Shown one piece after another: positions 39,981 to 49,046 of a DNA stretch of 64,000 bases. Location: positions 124,001 to 188,000 of the forward strand of contig CAVYDJ010000002.1 in assembly GCA_963767285.1 (NCBI GenBank). Direction: 5' to 3'. The stretch's first letter is position 1. Each line of letters opens with the position of its first letter. The translations under genes were made by a program, and so were the position numbers. The DNA is from WHSW01 sp963767285. Its GTDB lineage: Bacteria > Actinomycetota > Thermoleophilia > Solirubrobacterales > 70-9. The notes under the pieces were generated by a model, which was not told where the DNA came from, did not search any database, and saw only the letters and a list, made by a program, of their open reading frames with translations.

Positions 39981-41858
39981 GTGGCGGTGATCACGGCCTC
40001 CGGGCTGACCAAGCACGTGGGCGCGCGCCCGCTATTCAGCGAGGTCGCTTTCAAGCTCGAGCGGGGCGACCGGATGACGCTCGCCGGCCGCAACGGGAGC
40101 GGCAAGACGACGCTCCTGCGGACCATCTCCGGCGAGGCGGGCCTCGACTCGGGCACGATCTCGCTCGGCAAGGGCGTCCGCGTCGCGCTGCACGACCAGC
40201 GCCCACCGCGCGCTGTCTCGTCGTTGCGCGATTACGTGACCGAAGGCCTCGAGTGGATCGAAGCGATCGAGGGCGACCTCGGCCGGCTCGAGCGCCGGAT
40301 GGCCGACGGGATCGCCGACGAGCCGACGCTCGCGGCCTACGCGGACGCCCAGGCGCGGCTCGAGCACGCCGGCGGCTATCGCTGGCGCGACAGCATCGAC
40401 GCCGCGCTGCGCGGGCTCGGGTTTCGAGACCATGAGCTCGACCGCCCGCTGGCGACCTTCTCCGGCGGTGAGCTGACGCGCGCCTCGCTCGCCCGGGCCC
40501 TCGCGTCGAAGCCCGACCTGCTGCTTCTCGACGAGCCCACCAATCACCTCGACATCGAGTCGCTGGAGTGGCTGGAGGGCTACCTGGTCGACGTCGACGC
40601 CGCCGTCATCCTCGTCGCCCACGACCGCTGGTTCCTCGAGGCGGTGGGGACGTCCGTGCTCGAGCTCGAGGCCGGCCGGGCGCGCTACTTCAAGGGGCCG
40701 TGGCACGCCTGGCGGGCCGAGCAGGCCGCCCGCGAGCTCGCCGCCGGCCGCGACGCGGCGCGCCGCGAGGCGGAGATCGCGCGCATGGAGCGGTTCGTGG
40801 AGCGCTTTCGCTACAAGGCGACGAAGGCGCGCCAGGCCCAGTCGAAGCTGAAGGCGATCGAGCGGGTCAAGGCCGGGGCGATCGAGACCGACCCGCGCGA
40901 CGAGCGCGCGATGGCGTTCTCGTTCGGCGACGCCGAGCGATCTGGCCGCGTGGTCTTGGAGCTCGAGGGCGCGACGGTCACGGCGGGCGACCGGACGCTG
41001 ATCAGCGATGGCGACCTCTGGCTCGAGCGCGGCGAGCACGTCTCCCTGGTCGGGGCCAACGGCTCGGGCAAGACGACGCTGGTCGAGACCCTCGCCGGCA
41101 ACCGCGAGCTCGACCGCGGCAAGCTGCGCAGCGGCCACAACGTCAAGCTGGGCTACCTCTCCCAGCACGCCGACATCGACGGCGCCGGCAGCACCACGCT
41201 GCTCTCGTACGCACAGCGCAACACCGGGCTCTCGGAGGCCAAGACCCGGGCGCTGCTCGGGCGCTTCCTGTTCTCCGGCGACGACGTTCAGAAGCAGCTG
41301 TCGCAGATCTCCGGCGGCGAGGCGCAGCGGCTCGCGCTCGCCCTGCTGACGAATTCGGACGCCAACCTGCTGATCCTCGACGAGCCGACCAACCACCTTG
41401 ACGTCGAGAGCCGCGAGGCGCTTGAGGATGCGCTGACCGGATTCGGCGGCACCGTCCTGCTGATCTCCCACGACCGGGCTCTGCTCGAAGCGGTCGGCAG
41501 CCGCACGGTCGTGATCGCGGACGGGCGGCTGGTGAGCCATCCGGGCGGCTGGGCCGAGTACCGCTCCCGGCTGGAGGCCGAGCGCGCCGCCGCCGCCCCG
41601 GCGCGCGCGAAGGCGAAGCGGATGCCCCGCCAAACCGGCCCGAGCAAGAACTCGCGCGCCGCGCTGGCGAAGCTCGAGCGCGAGGTCGAACAGGCCGAGG
41701 CCGACTTCAAGCGCCTCGAGGACGACCTCGCCGACCCGTCGCACTGGTCCGACCCGAAGCGCTCGGCGAAATCGACCAAGCGCCACGAGCGCGCCCGCGC
41801 CAAGCTCGACGAGCTGATCGCCCGCTGGGAGGCGGCGGCGGAGAAGGCGGAGGGGTAG
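39981..41858 (+). CDS. ABC-F family ATPase
   Basis: A 625-residue soluble ABC-F protein with two ATP-binding domains: Walker A GRNGSGKTT (about 36) and GANGSGKTT (about 357); signatures FSGGELTRASLARA and ISGGEAQRLALA; Walker B LLLLDEPTNHLD and LLILDEPTNHLD. A linker with ERFRYKATKARQAQSKLKAI joins them. The C-terminus is a coiled coil (AALAKLEREVEQAEADFKRL) like Uup/YdiF. Such proteins act on the ribosome in translation control or antibiotic protection; which applies cannot be told. It starts at GTG. No membrane segments. Confidence 0.94.
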   Translation: MAVITASGLTKHVGARPLFSEVAFKLERGDRMTLAGRNGSGKTTLLRTISGEAGLDSGTISLGKGVRVALHDQRPPRAVSSLRDYVTEGLEWIEAIEGDLGRLERRMADGIADEPTLAAYADAQARLEHAGGYRWRDSIDAALRGLGFRDHELDRPLATFSGGELTRASLARALASKPDLLLLDEPTNHLDIESLEWLEGYLVDVDAAVILVAHDRWFLEAVGTSVLELEAGRARYFKGPWHAWRAEQAARELAAGRDAARREAEIARMERFVERFRYKATKARQAQSKLKAIERVKAGAIETDPRDERAMAFSFGDAERSGRVVLELEGATVTAGDRTLISDGDLWLERGEHVSLVGANGSGKTTLVETLAGNRELDRGKLRSGHNVKLGYLSQHADIDGAGSTTLLSYAQRNTGLSEAKTRALLGRFLFSGDDVQKQLSQISGGEAQRLALALLTNSDANLLILDEPTNHLDVESREALEDALTGFGGTVLLISHDRALLEAVGSRTVVIADGRLVSHPGGWAEYRSRLEAERAAAAPARAKAKRMPRQTGPSKNSRAALAKLEREVEQAEADFKRLEDDLADPSHWSDPKRSAKSTKRHERARAKLDELIARWEAAAEKAEG

Positions 41859-41897
41859 AGGCCCCCGTCGCCGCTCCGTTCGCGACTGAGGCGGGCG

Positions 41898-42302
41898 CTA
41901 GCCGAGCGGCATCGGCGGGCTCGTCTGCGAGCCGCCGGGCAGGATGCGCTCCGGCTCGGGGGCTGTCATGCCCTCCGGCTGCTCGACCCCGAGCAGGTCG
42001 CCGAGCTCGCCCGAGTCGAGCATCTCCTCGACGATGTCGGCACCGCCGACCAGCTCGCCGTTGACGTAGAGCTGGGGGAAGGTCTGCCAGTCGGAGAGCT
42101 CGGTGGTCACCTCGCGCAGCGGCTGGAGGGCCGGGAGGACGTCGATCGCGCCGTAGTCGACCCCGAGCTGCTCGAGCATGCCGACGACCTTCATCGAGAA
42201 GCCGCATCGCGGCGCCTCGGGAGTCCCCTTCATGAACAGGAGCACCGGGTTGTCGGCGATCGCCTGCTCGACCTGCTGCTTCAACGCGGGATCAGCTGCC
42301 AT
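41898..42302 (-). CDS. grxD: monothiol glutaredoxin, Grx4 family
   Basis: A 134-residue Grx4-type monothiol glutaredoxin. The CGFS active site is in KGTPEAPRCGFSMKVVGMLE, with FPQLYVNGELVGGADIVEEM as the glutathione-binding block. Known relatives bind a [2Fe-2S] cluster and partner with BolA proteins. A BolA-like gene lies immediately upstream on the same strand, fitting a Grx4-BolA pair. The C-terminal 25 residues (PEGMTAPEPERILPGGSQTS) extend beyond the family core and are probably disordered. Confidence 0.94.
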   Translation of the reverse strand: MAADPALKQQVEQAIADNPVLLFMKGTPEAPRCGFSMKVVGMLEQLGVDYGAIDVLPALQPLREVTTELSDWQTFPQLYVNGELVGGADIVEEMLDSGELGDLLGVEQPEGMTAPEPERILPGGSQTSPPMPLG

Positions 42303-42306
42303 GAGA

Positions 42307-42534
42307 TCAGGGTACCGAGGTCTGGATCGACAGCGCGTGGATCGCGCCGTCGTCGAACCGCGGCTTGACCGCGGCGCGGACGAGGCGGTGCTGATCGATC
42401 CGGGAAAGCCCCTCGAACTGCGAGGCCGAGACGACGGCTCGCAGGTGGTCGCCGCCGCCCTCGTCGAGCACCTCGACCTCGGCGCCCGGCAGCGCCTGCT
42501 CGATCATCGTCTTGAGCTCGGCGAGGTCGGCCAT
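42307..42534 (-). CDS. bolA: BolA family protein
   Basis: A 75-residue BolA/IbaG-type protein: EVLDEGGGDHLRAVVSASQF and HRLVRAAVKPRFDDGAIHAL. The histidine in DHLRAVV and the C-terminal HAL histidine are candidate Fe-S ligands, but there is no cysteine, which suits the Grx4 partner supplying one. Its ATG overlaps the reductase stop (TGATG) and the glutaredoxin gene begins 4 bases after its stop, so the three genes form one transcript. Confidence 0.92.
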   Translation of the reverse strand: MADLAELKTMIEQALPGAEVEVLDEGGGDHLRAVVSASQFEGLSRIDQHRLVRAAVKPRFDDGAIHALSIQTSVP

Positions 42535-43979
42535 CAGCTTGCCGCCCCCGACTTCGCGGCCTCGACCATCTCGTGGACGCGGCAGAACTTGACCCGCGGG
42601 CGGCCGTGGGGCTCGCCGGCGGCCTGTTCAGCGGCGTCGATCGCCCGCCAGCCTGCGTAGGTGATGTGATCGCCGCCTCTCTCGTCCAATAGCTCCGCTA
42701 TTGGAACAACCCCCGCCACGTCCTCGGCTTCGCCTCCGGGCGTGCGGGTCTTCGCTGTCAGCTCGGGTATGCGTCCTTGGTCCAGGTCCTCGAGGATGCT
42801 GTTCACGGTGTCGGCGGCGTCCTTCTTGTTCGTCCCGATCACGCCGGACGGGCCGCGCTTGATCCAGCCGACCACGTAGTGGCCCGAGACCTGCTCGCCG
42901 GAGTCCGGGTCCGTCACCCGTCCGGACTCGTTCGGGATCACGCCGGCGCGGGCGTCGAACGGTAGGCCCTCGAGCCCGACGCCCTTGTAGCCGATCGAGC
43001 GCAGCACCAGCCCGCACTCGATCTCCTCGCGCTCGCCGGTGTCCCGGGCGGAGATCCGCCCTCCGTCGCCGGCGACCAGCTCGTTGCGGCCGATCACGAT
43101 CGACTCCACCCTGCCGTCGCCTTTGATCTCGATCGGTGAGCTGCAGAAGCGCATCACGACCCGCTTCGGCTTGCCCTCGGGCTCCCGGTGCGCGAAGTCG
43201 GTGAAGATCTCGACGTTGCGGCGGTGGGTCGGATCGCAGTCCTCGGACTCGACGTAGGCGCGGCTGGCCGGGTCGAGCTCCATCTCGCCGGGGTCGATGA
43301 CGATGTCGGCGTCGGTGAGCTCGCCGAGCTCACGCACCTCGGGGTTCGTGAACGCCGCCTGGGCCGGCCCGCGGCGGCCGAGGACGACGATCTCCTCGAT
43401 CCCCGAGCTCGCGAGCGCGTCGATCGCGTGGTCGGCGGTGTCGGTGACGTCGAGCTCGGCCCGGGGCAGGGCGAGCATCCGGGCGACGTCGGCGGCGACG
43501 TTGCCGTTGCCGATCACGACGGCTCGCTTGACCGCGAGGTCGAAGTCGTGGTCGGCGAAGTCCGGGTGGGCGTTGTACCAGTTGACGAACTCGGTGGCGG
43601 CGTGCGAGCCGAACAGGTCCTCGCCCTCGATTCCGAGCCGGCGGTCGGTCGAGGTGCCGTAGGCCGAGACGACCGCGTGGTAGCGCGCCTCGAGCTCGGC
43701 GACGGTGACGTCGGCGCCGATGTCGACGTTGCCGAAGAACTGGAAGCCCTCGCGCGCCGCGGTCTTCTCGTACATGCGGATCACCGACTTGATCTTCGGG
43801 TGGTCGGGAGCGACACCGGCGCGCACGAGCCCGAACGGCGTCGGCAGGCGGTCGAACATGTCGACGGTGACCGCGACGTCGTCTCGCTTCAGCAGGTGCT
43901 CGGCGGCGTAGAAGCCCGCCGGGCCCGAGCCGACGATCGCGACGCGGAGCGGGTTATCGGGTGTTCCGATGGCGGCCAA
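42534..43979 (-). CDS. FAD-dependent ferredoxin/adrenodoxin-NADP(+) reductase (FprA-like)
   Basis: A 481-residue reductase that moves electrons between NADPH and ferredoxin. FAD site VAIVGSGPAGFYAAEHLLKR; PTPFGLVRAGVAPDHPKIKS; NADPH site AVVIGNGNVAADVARML; C-terminal YVVGWIKRGPSGVIGTNKKD and AAGEPHGRPRVKF. The TTG at 43979 gives a natural start (LAAIGTPDNPLRVAIVG); no ribosome binding site is seen. Residues about 410-436 (KTRTPGGEAEDVAGVVPIAE) look longer than in relatives I know and coincide with a palindrome and a repeat shared with another locus. It heads the reductase-BolA-Grx4 operon. Confidence 0.93.
   Translation of the reverse strand: MAAIGTPDNPLRVAIVGSGPAGFYAAEHLLKRDDVAVTVDMFDRLPTPFGLVRAGVAPDHPKIKSVIRMYEKTAAREGFQFFGNVDIGADVTVAELEARYHAVVSAYGTSTDRRLGIEGEDLFGSHAATEFVNWYNAHPDFADHDFDLAVKRAVVIGNGNVAADVARMLALPRAELDVTDTADHAIDALASSGIEEIVVLGRRGPAQAAFTNPEVRELGELTDADIVIDPGEMELDPASRAYVESEDCDPTHRRNVEIFTDFAHREPEGKPKRVVMRFCSSPIEIKGDGRVESIVIGRNELVAGDGGRISARDTGEREEIECGLVLRSIGYKGVGLEGLPFDARAGVIPNESGRVTDPDSGEQVSGHYVVGWIKRGPSGVIGTNKKDAADTVNSILEDLDQGRIPELTAKTRTPGGEAEDVAGVVPIAELLDERGGDHITYAGWRAIDAAEQAAGEPHGRPRVKFCRVHEMVEAAKSGAAS
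42685..42740. repeat. palindrome plus shared repeat blocks inside the ferredoxin reductase gene
   Basis: A perfect 9-bp palindrome, TCCAATAGC-TCC-GCTATTGGA (42685-42705), overlaps a 16-base block (42699-42714) that matches 19290-19305 at 14 positions. A second block of 19 bases (42722-42740) matches the reverse complement of 19311-19329 at 18 positions. Both lie in frame within the coding sequence. Confidence 0.5.
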
Positions 43980-44036
43980 GGGCGGAAAAGGGTAGAGGGA
44001 TTGTGTTCGCCCGAAGCGAGCAATAGATTGCCCGCC

Positions 44037-44456
44037 ATGAAGCGACTTTCCATCTCCCTGGTCATCGGCGCCGCGGCGCTGGCAATGCTCGCCCCGTCCG
44101 CCTCCGCGCGGGGGAACTTCAAGTTCTTCCAGTCGCCGAGCGGCAACATCGCCTGCGTCATGGGCGGTGGAGCGGTGCGGTGCGACATCCTCCAGCACAG
44201 CTGGACCCCGCCGCCGAAGCCGTCGTCCTGCGACGTCGACTGGGGCAACGGCGTGCAGGTTGGCCGCGACGACCCGGCCAGCTTCGTCTGCGCCGGGGAC
44301 ACCGTGTTCTCACCCGACATCAAGGTGCTCGGGTACGGGGAGAAGACCTTCAAGAACCGCTTCAAGTGCGCGAGCAAGCAGAAGGGCATGAAGTGCAAGA
44401 ACCAGAAGAGCGGGCACGGATTCCTGCTCGCTCGTGACGAAGTCAAGCTCTTCTAG
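44037..44456 (+). CDS. secreted DUF6636-type protein, first of a tandem pair
   Basis: A 139-residue exported protein with a signal peptide (MKRLSISLVIGAAALAMLAP, cleavage near ASA) and a mature core FKFFQSPSGNIACVMGGGAV, VRCDI, DPASFVCAGDTVF, GHGFLLARDEVKLF. Six cysteines in the mature part suggest three disulfides. The family occurs in actinobacteria and its role is not known to me. It lies 41 bases before a close paralogue on the same strand, and its start faces that of the ferredoxin reductase 57 bases away. Confidence 0.85.
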   Translation: MKRLSISLVIGAAALAMLAPSASARGNFKFFQSPSGNIACVMGGGAVRCDILQHSWTPPPKPSSCDVDWGNGVQVGRDDPASFVCAGDTVFSPDIKVLGYGEKTFKNRFKCASKQKGMKCKNQKSGHGFLLARDEVKLF

Positions 44457-44497
44457 GTAGAGGCGTTGACGAAAACCTCTAGGCAGGAGGATCAAGG

Positions 44498-44920
44498 ATG
44501 AGACGAGTACGAATCACCATCGGCGTGTTGGCGACGGCCGCCGCAATGTTCGCCCTCGCCGCGTCGGCGAACGCACTCACGGTCAAGCAGTTCCAGACGC
44601 CGAGCGGCAACATCGGCTGCGCGATGGGCGGCGGCTTCGTTCGCTGCGACACGATCGAGTACAGCTGGACGCTGCCGCCGAAGCCGGCAACGTGCGAGTT
44701 CGACTGGGGCGGCTCGGTCGGCGTCGGGCGCAAGGACCCGGCGAGCTTCCTGTGCGTCAGCGACGCGGCGTTCGACCCGGATTCTCCCGTCCTCGGCTAC
44801 GGCGAGCACATCTCTCTGCATCGCTTCCGGTGCGGGAGCAAGGAGAAGGGCATGCGCTGCGTGAACCGCAAGAGCGGCCACGGCTTCTTCGTCTCGCGCG
44901 ACGAGGTGCGCCTCTTCTAG
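44498..44920 (+). CDS. secreted DUF6636-type protein, second of a tandem pair
   Basis: A 140-residue exported paralogue of the preceding gene: signal peptide MRRVRITIGVLATAAAMFAL, then VKQFQTPSGNIGCAMGGGFV, VRCDTIEYSW, DPASFLCVSDAAF and GHGFFVSRDEVRLF. All six cysteines align with those of its neighbour. GGAGG lies 7 bases before the ATG. The pair looks like a local duplication that has since diverged to an estimated 55-60 percent identity by eye. Confidence 0.85.
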   Translation: MRRVRITIGVLATAAAMFALAASANALTVKQFQTPSGNIGCAMGGGFVRCDTIEYSWTLPPKPATCEFDWGGSVGVGRKDPASFLCVSDAAFDPDSPVLGYGEHISLHRFRCGSKEKGMRCVNRKSGHGFFVSRDEVRLF

Positions 44921-44944
44921 GCCCCGACCGGATAGGGTCGCAAC

Positions 44945-47900
44945 GTGGTGGATAGTCCCACCAAGTTCGCGACTCCACGCAATCGGCTCGCCACGTCGCT
45001 GATCCCGATCGCGATTGTGCTGGGCCTCGGTCCCGCCGGAGCCTTTGCGTCATCGACTTGGTCCGGTGTGCCCGGCGAGCCCGCGGGCCGCCACGCGGGC
45101 AACGCCCAGGTGATCGAGGCATCGGCGATGCGGACGTTCACCCTCGATCAGGATCGGATCGAGCGGACGCTCGAGGCGGCACCCGGAGATACCGACGAGC
45201 TCAGCCGGGCCCATGTGGTCTCACTCCCGGCGCCCGATGGGGGCTTTCAGCGCTTCGAGATCGCCGAGACGCCCGTGATGGCGCCGAAGCTCGCCGAGCT
45301 GCATCCGGAGATCCGGACGTACGCCGGCAAGGGGGTGGAGGACCCCGCCGCCACGGTCAGGATCACCACGTCGCCGCTCGGATTCCAGGCCTCGGTACGC
45401 GGCGGCGAGCTCGGTAGCTGGTACGTGGATCCCGTCTACCGGAACGACACGAGCCTCTACGCGAGCTACTTCGGGGCCGACCTCGTCAACCGCCACGGCC
45501 CGCTGACCGAGTCGGAGGAGATCGCCGCCGATCCGGGCTTGCTCGCCGGCGCGCGGCGATCCGGTGGCCGGGTGGCCAGCAATGGCACGCAGCTGCGTAC
45601 CTACCGGCTCGCGCTGCTCAGCGACCCCACCTACGCGACCTACCACGGCGGCGGCGCCAACGTGACCGCGGCCAAGGTTGCGCTGATCAACCGGGTCGAC
45701 CAGATCTACGAGGGCGAGCTCGCGATCCGCCTGGTCCTGATCGCCAACAACAACCTGCTCAACCTCGACACCGCGGCCCAGATGACCGGCGCCGACGGCC
45801 CCTGCGGCACGTCTCCCTGTTTCACGACCGACCAGGCGGCCGGTTGCACGGGCGGCACGCTCTCCCGCAACCGGATCGTGATCGGGCAGATCATCGGCGC
45901 GAGCAACTACGACATCGGGCACATCATCTTCGGGCTGAGCGGCGGTGGAGTCGCCGGGCTCGGCGTCGTCGGCGACTCGGGCAAGGCCAGGGGCTGCACC
46001 GGCGTAACCGCACCGATCGGCGACTTCTTCGCGGTCGACTACGTCGCGCACGAGATGGGTCACCAGTTCGCGGGCAATCACACCTTTGACGGCACCGAAA
46101 GCAACTGCTCGGCGGGTAACCGCAACCCCGGCACCTCGGTCGAGCCGGGCAGCGGCTCGTCGATCATGGCCTACGCCGGGATCTGCGACCGCGACGATCT
46201 CCAGCCGCACAGCGATCCGTACTTCAGCCAGCGCAGCTTCGACGAGATCGTCACCTATGTGACCGGGAGTCCGGGCTCGATCAACGAGATCCAGTCCGCC
46301 GCCTTCACCGGCTTCGGCGCCGGCGACTCGTTCACCCTCACGTACAACGGCACCACGTCGACGACCACGATCACCAACGGCACCAACTACAACACCGCGG
46401 GGCTCACGCTGGCCCTCGGCGAGATCCTGCCGGCGGGGACGGTGCCTGTGGTGGACGGCTTCGGCGGCACGCTGGCACCGTCGGCGAACGGCTTCGAGGT
46501 CGAGTTCTCGGGGACGCTCTCAGGCACCGACGTTCCCCAAATGCTTCAGGTCACCAACGTCTCCGGCTTCACGGCGAGCGTCAACGACATCGACCAGGGC
46601 GGGCCGGTCGACAACCAGGGGGCCGCGACCGCCACCGGCAATACGCCGCCTGCCGTCACCGCCCCGGCCGCGTTCACGATCCCCTACAGGACGCCGTTCG
46701 CGCTCACCGGCAGCGCGACCGACCCGGACCCCGACACGCTCACCTACATGTGGGAGCAAAACGACATCGGCGTCGGCGCGGGCACCCTGCTGGTCAGCCC
46801 GTCGAAGACCACCGGGCCGCTGTTCCGCCAGTTCGGCACCGCGCTCGACGCCGGCGCCTACGACGGGACGCTCTCCCCCTCACCCGGCGAGAACGCGGCG
46901 ACCACGGACCCGACGAGGGTCTTCCCCGACATGGCCCAGATCCTCGCCAACAACACGAACGCGGCCACGGGCGACTGTCCGAACGGACCGCCGCCGGGCG
47001 TCGAACCGGTCCCGGCCGGCCTGGTCGACTGCTACTCGGAGTTCCTGCCTACGCCCGGCTATCTCGGCCCGATGCACTTCCGGCTCACCGCACGCGACGG
47101 TAACGCCGCCGGCGGTGGCGTCGGCAACGCCGAGACCACGGTGAACCTCGCCCCGGACACCGGGCCGTTCCTGGTCACGGCCCCGAATACCGCCGCGACC
47201 TGGGCGTCGTCCTCGACCCAGACCGTGACCTGGAACCTCGCCGGCACGAGCGGCCCGCCGATCAGCGCCGCCAACGTGAAGATCAGCCTCTCGACCGACG
47301 GCGGTCAGACCTATCCGCACACGCTGGCCGCCTCAACCGCAAACGACGGCCTCGCCGACGTGACCGTCCCGGCCGGCCTCACCACGTCGCAGGCTCGCGT
47401 CAAGGTCGAGGCGGTCGGCAACGTCTTCTTTGACGTCTCCAACGCCAACTTCACGATCACCAGCACAGCCGCGGGGCCCGTGGTCTCCAACGACGCGCCG
47501 TCGGGAACGGTCACGGTCGCCCAGGGATCGGACCTGTCGCCGGTGACGGTGTCGGCATCCGACGCCGACTCGGTCGGCAACGCGCTCGTGGCCACGCCCT
47601 CCGGGCTGCCGGCCGGCGTCACGCTGACGCCCGGGGCGAACTCGGGCGGCACGACGCTCCCCGGCACCGCCGCCTGGAGGGTCGGCGGCGGGCCGGTGAC
47701 CGCCGCGGTCGGGACCTACCCCGTGATCATCGGGGTCGGGGACCCGACGCTCACGGGGTCCACCTCGTTCCAGATAGTCGTCGAGGCCACCCCGGCCCCG
47801 GGCGCGCAGACGATCGACTTCCCGCCGATCTCCGACCGCACCTACGGTGACCCCGACTTCGCTGTCAGCGCCACCGCGTCCTCGGGCCTGCCGGTGTCGT

Positions 47901-48334
47901 TCACCGCGGCGGGCGACTGCACGGTCGCCGGGGGGACGGTTGCGATCACGGGGGCCGGGGCCTGCACCGTGACCGCCCACCAGCAGGGGAACGCCGCCGT
48001 CGCGCCCGCGGACGACGTCGCGCGCACGCTCGCGATCGCCCGGGCCCCGACGACGACGACGCTCACCGTCAAGCCGAAGAAGGCGAAGCGCAAGCGCAAG
48101 GTCACCGCCACGGCGGTCGTCGCCAGCTCCGGGCCGAAGCCGAGCGGATCGGTCAGCTTCGCGATCGGAGCGCGCAACCTTGGCACGGTGCCGGTCGCGG
48201 CCGAGGGCTCGGCCAAGGTCAAGTTCAAGGCCAAGAAGTCCGGCAAGGTGACCGCGACCTACACCGACGCGCAGGCCGACTTCGCCGGTAGCGCGGGCAC
48301 CGCGAAGCTGAAGGTCAAGCGGCGGCGAAGGTGA
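44945..48334 (+). CDS. secreted reprolysin-like (M12B/M72-type) metalloprotease with Ig-like tail
   Basis: An 1129-residue exported protease starting at GTG, with a signal peptide (core LIPIAIVLGLGPAGAFA). Residues about 50-210 look like a propeptide (TFTLDQDRIERTLEAAPGDT). The catalytic motif HEMGHQFAGNH is at about 368, followed by SIMAYAGIC (Met-turn). Then come a beta domain with PAAFTIPYRTPFALTGSATD, a region with TWASSSTQTVTWNLAGTSG, a putative-Ig part and a lysine-rich Ig-like repeat at the end (TLTVKPKKAKRKRKVTATAV). The order matches bacterial reprolysin-like proteases with C-terminal adhesion modules. Likely function: extracellular protein breakdown. Confidence 0.9.
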   Translation: MVDSPTKFATPRNRLATSLIPIAIVLGLGPAGAFASSTWSGVPGEPAGRHAGNAQVIEASAMRTFTLDQDRIERTLEAAPGDTDELSRAHVVSLPAPDGGFQRFEIAETPVMAPKLAELHPEIRTYAGKGVEDPAATVRITTSPLGFQASVRGGELGSWYVDPVYRNDTSLYASYFGADLVNRHGPLTESEEIAADPGLLAGARRSGGRVASNGTQLRTYRLALLSDPTYATYHGGGANVTAAKVALINRVDQIYEGELAIRLVLIANNNLLNLDTAAQMTGADGPCGTSPCFTTDQAAGCTGGTLSRNRIVIGQIIGASNYDIGHIIFGLSGGGVAGLGVVGDSGKARGCTGVTAPIGDFFAVDYVAHEMGHQFAGNHTFDGTESNCSAGNRNPGTSVEPGSGSSIMAYAGICDRDDLQPHSDPYFSQRSFDEIVTYVTGSPGSINEIQSAAFTGFGAGDSFTLTYNGTTSTTTITNGTNYNTAGLTLALGEILPAGTVPVVDGFGGTLAPSANGFEVEFSGTLSGTDVPQMLQVTNVSGFTASVNDIDQGGPVDNQGAATATGNTPPAVTAPAAFTIPYRTPFALTGSATDPDPDTLTYMWEQNDIGVGAGTLLVSPSKTTGPLFRQFGTALDAGAYDGTLSPSPGENAATTDPTRVFPDMAQILANNTNAATGDCPNGPPPGVEPVPAGLVDCYSEFLPTPGYLGPMHFRLTARDGNAAGGGVGNAETTVNLAPDTGPFLVTAPNTAATWASSSTQTVTWNLAGTSGPPISAANVKISLSTDGGQTYPHTLAASTANDGLADVTVPAGLTTSQARVKVEAVGNVFFDVSNANFTITSTAAGPVVSNDAPSGTVTVAQGSDLSPVTVSASDADSVGNALVATPSGLPAGVTLTPGANSGGTTLPGTAAWRVGGGPVTAAVGTYPVIIGVGDPTLTGSTSFQIVVEATPAPGAQTIDFPPISDRTYGDPDFAVSATASSGLPVSFTAAGDCTVAGGTVAITGAGACTVTAHQQGNAAVAPADDVARTLAIARAPTTTTLTVKPKKAKRKRKVTATAVVASSGPKPSGSVSFAIGARNLGTVPVAAEGSAKVKFKAKKSGKVTATYTDAQADFAGSAGTAKLKVKRRRR

Positions 48335-48350
48335 GCGAGCGCGGCGCGGC

Positions 48351-49046
48351 CTAGGCGAGCGCCGCGCGTGAGCCCGCGACGCCGTCGAGGGCATCGAGGG
48401 CGCGGCCGGCCGACATCGCCACGCAGGTGAAGATCGGCGTGTCGCGCAGCGTGTAGGCGCTCGACTCCGACGTGCGCAGCTCCTGGACGAGATCGAGGAA
48501 CTCGCCCGGGTCGTCGCACTCGAACGAGACCACGAACTCCTGGTCGTCGAGGCCGAACGAGTAGGCGGTGTTGATCGTGATCTCCGGATAGCGGCGCCCG
48601 ATCGCGATGTGCTCGGCCATCACCTGGCGCCGCTCCTCGAGCGGAAGCCGGTACCACTCGCGCTTCTTGTCGAGCGGGTAGACGATGCAGTACTTGCGCT
48701 CGGAGGTACAGATCTCGGTCCGCGCCTGGGACTCGGAATACGGGGAGGGCTTGGTCATCGCCAGATACGAGTGGGGGATCGACATCCATTGCGCCAGGCC
48801 GCTCTGGGCGAGGACGACGTGGAAGGTGTGGATGTCCTCGAGCACCGGGCTCTGGGAGAGCAACATCAGCTCGCAGTCGCCGCGCGTGCCGACGAGTGAG
48901 TAGGCGCGCAGGCTGCGGTCGGTGGCGTAGTCCTCGCAGGCCGCAAGGAACTCCCGTTTATCCTCCGCCCGCGTCTCGGGTGGGCGGCGGTGCCAGGCGG
49001 GATCCAGCTTGAAGAATGTGAACTTGGCAAAGGTGCGTTCTGCCAT
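48351..49046 (-). CDS. chdC: coproheme decarboxylase / H2O2-dependent heme synthase (HemQ/ChdC)
   Basis: A 231-residue protein of the chlorite dismutase fold, the last enzyme of the coproporphyrin-dependent heme pathway in actinobacteria and firmicutes; it oxidatively decarboxylates coproheme to heme b. Seen: KYCIVYPLDKKREWYRLP (candidate catalytic tyrosine and a conserved Lys/Arg loop), EERRQVMAEHIAIGRRYPEI (a histidine for heme binding) and TINTAYSFGLDDQEFVVSFE. The ATG at 49044-49046 gives MAERTFAKFTFFKL. Its 5' end overlaps or abuts the divergent membrane protein gene. No other heme genes are in the window. Confidence 0.9.
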   Translation of the reverse strand: MAERTFAKFTFFKLDPAWHRRPPETRAEDKREFLAACEDYATDRSLRAYSLVGTRGDCELMLLSQSPVLEDIHTFHVVLAQSGLAQWMSIPHSYLAMTKPSPYSESQARTEICTSERKYCIVYPLDKKREWYRLPLEERRQVMAEHIAIGRRYPEITINTAYSFGLDDQEFVVSFECDDPGEFLDLVQELRTSESSAYTLRDTPIFTCVAMSAGRALDALDGVAGSRAALA

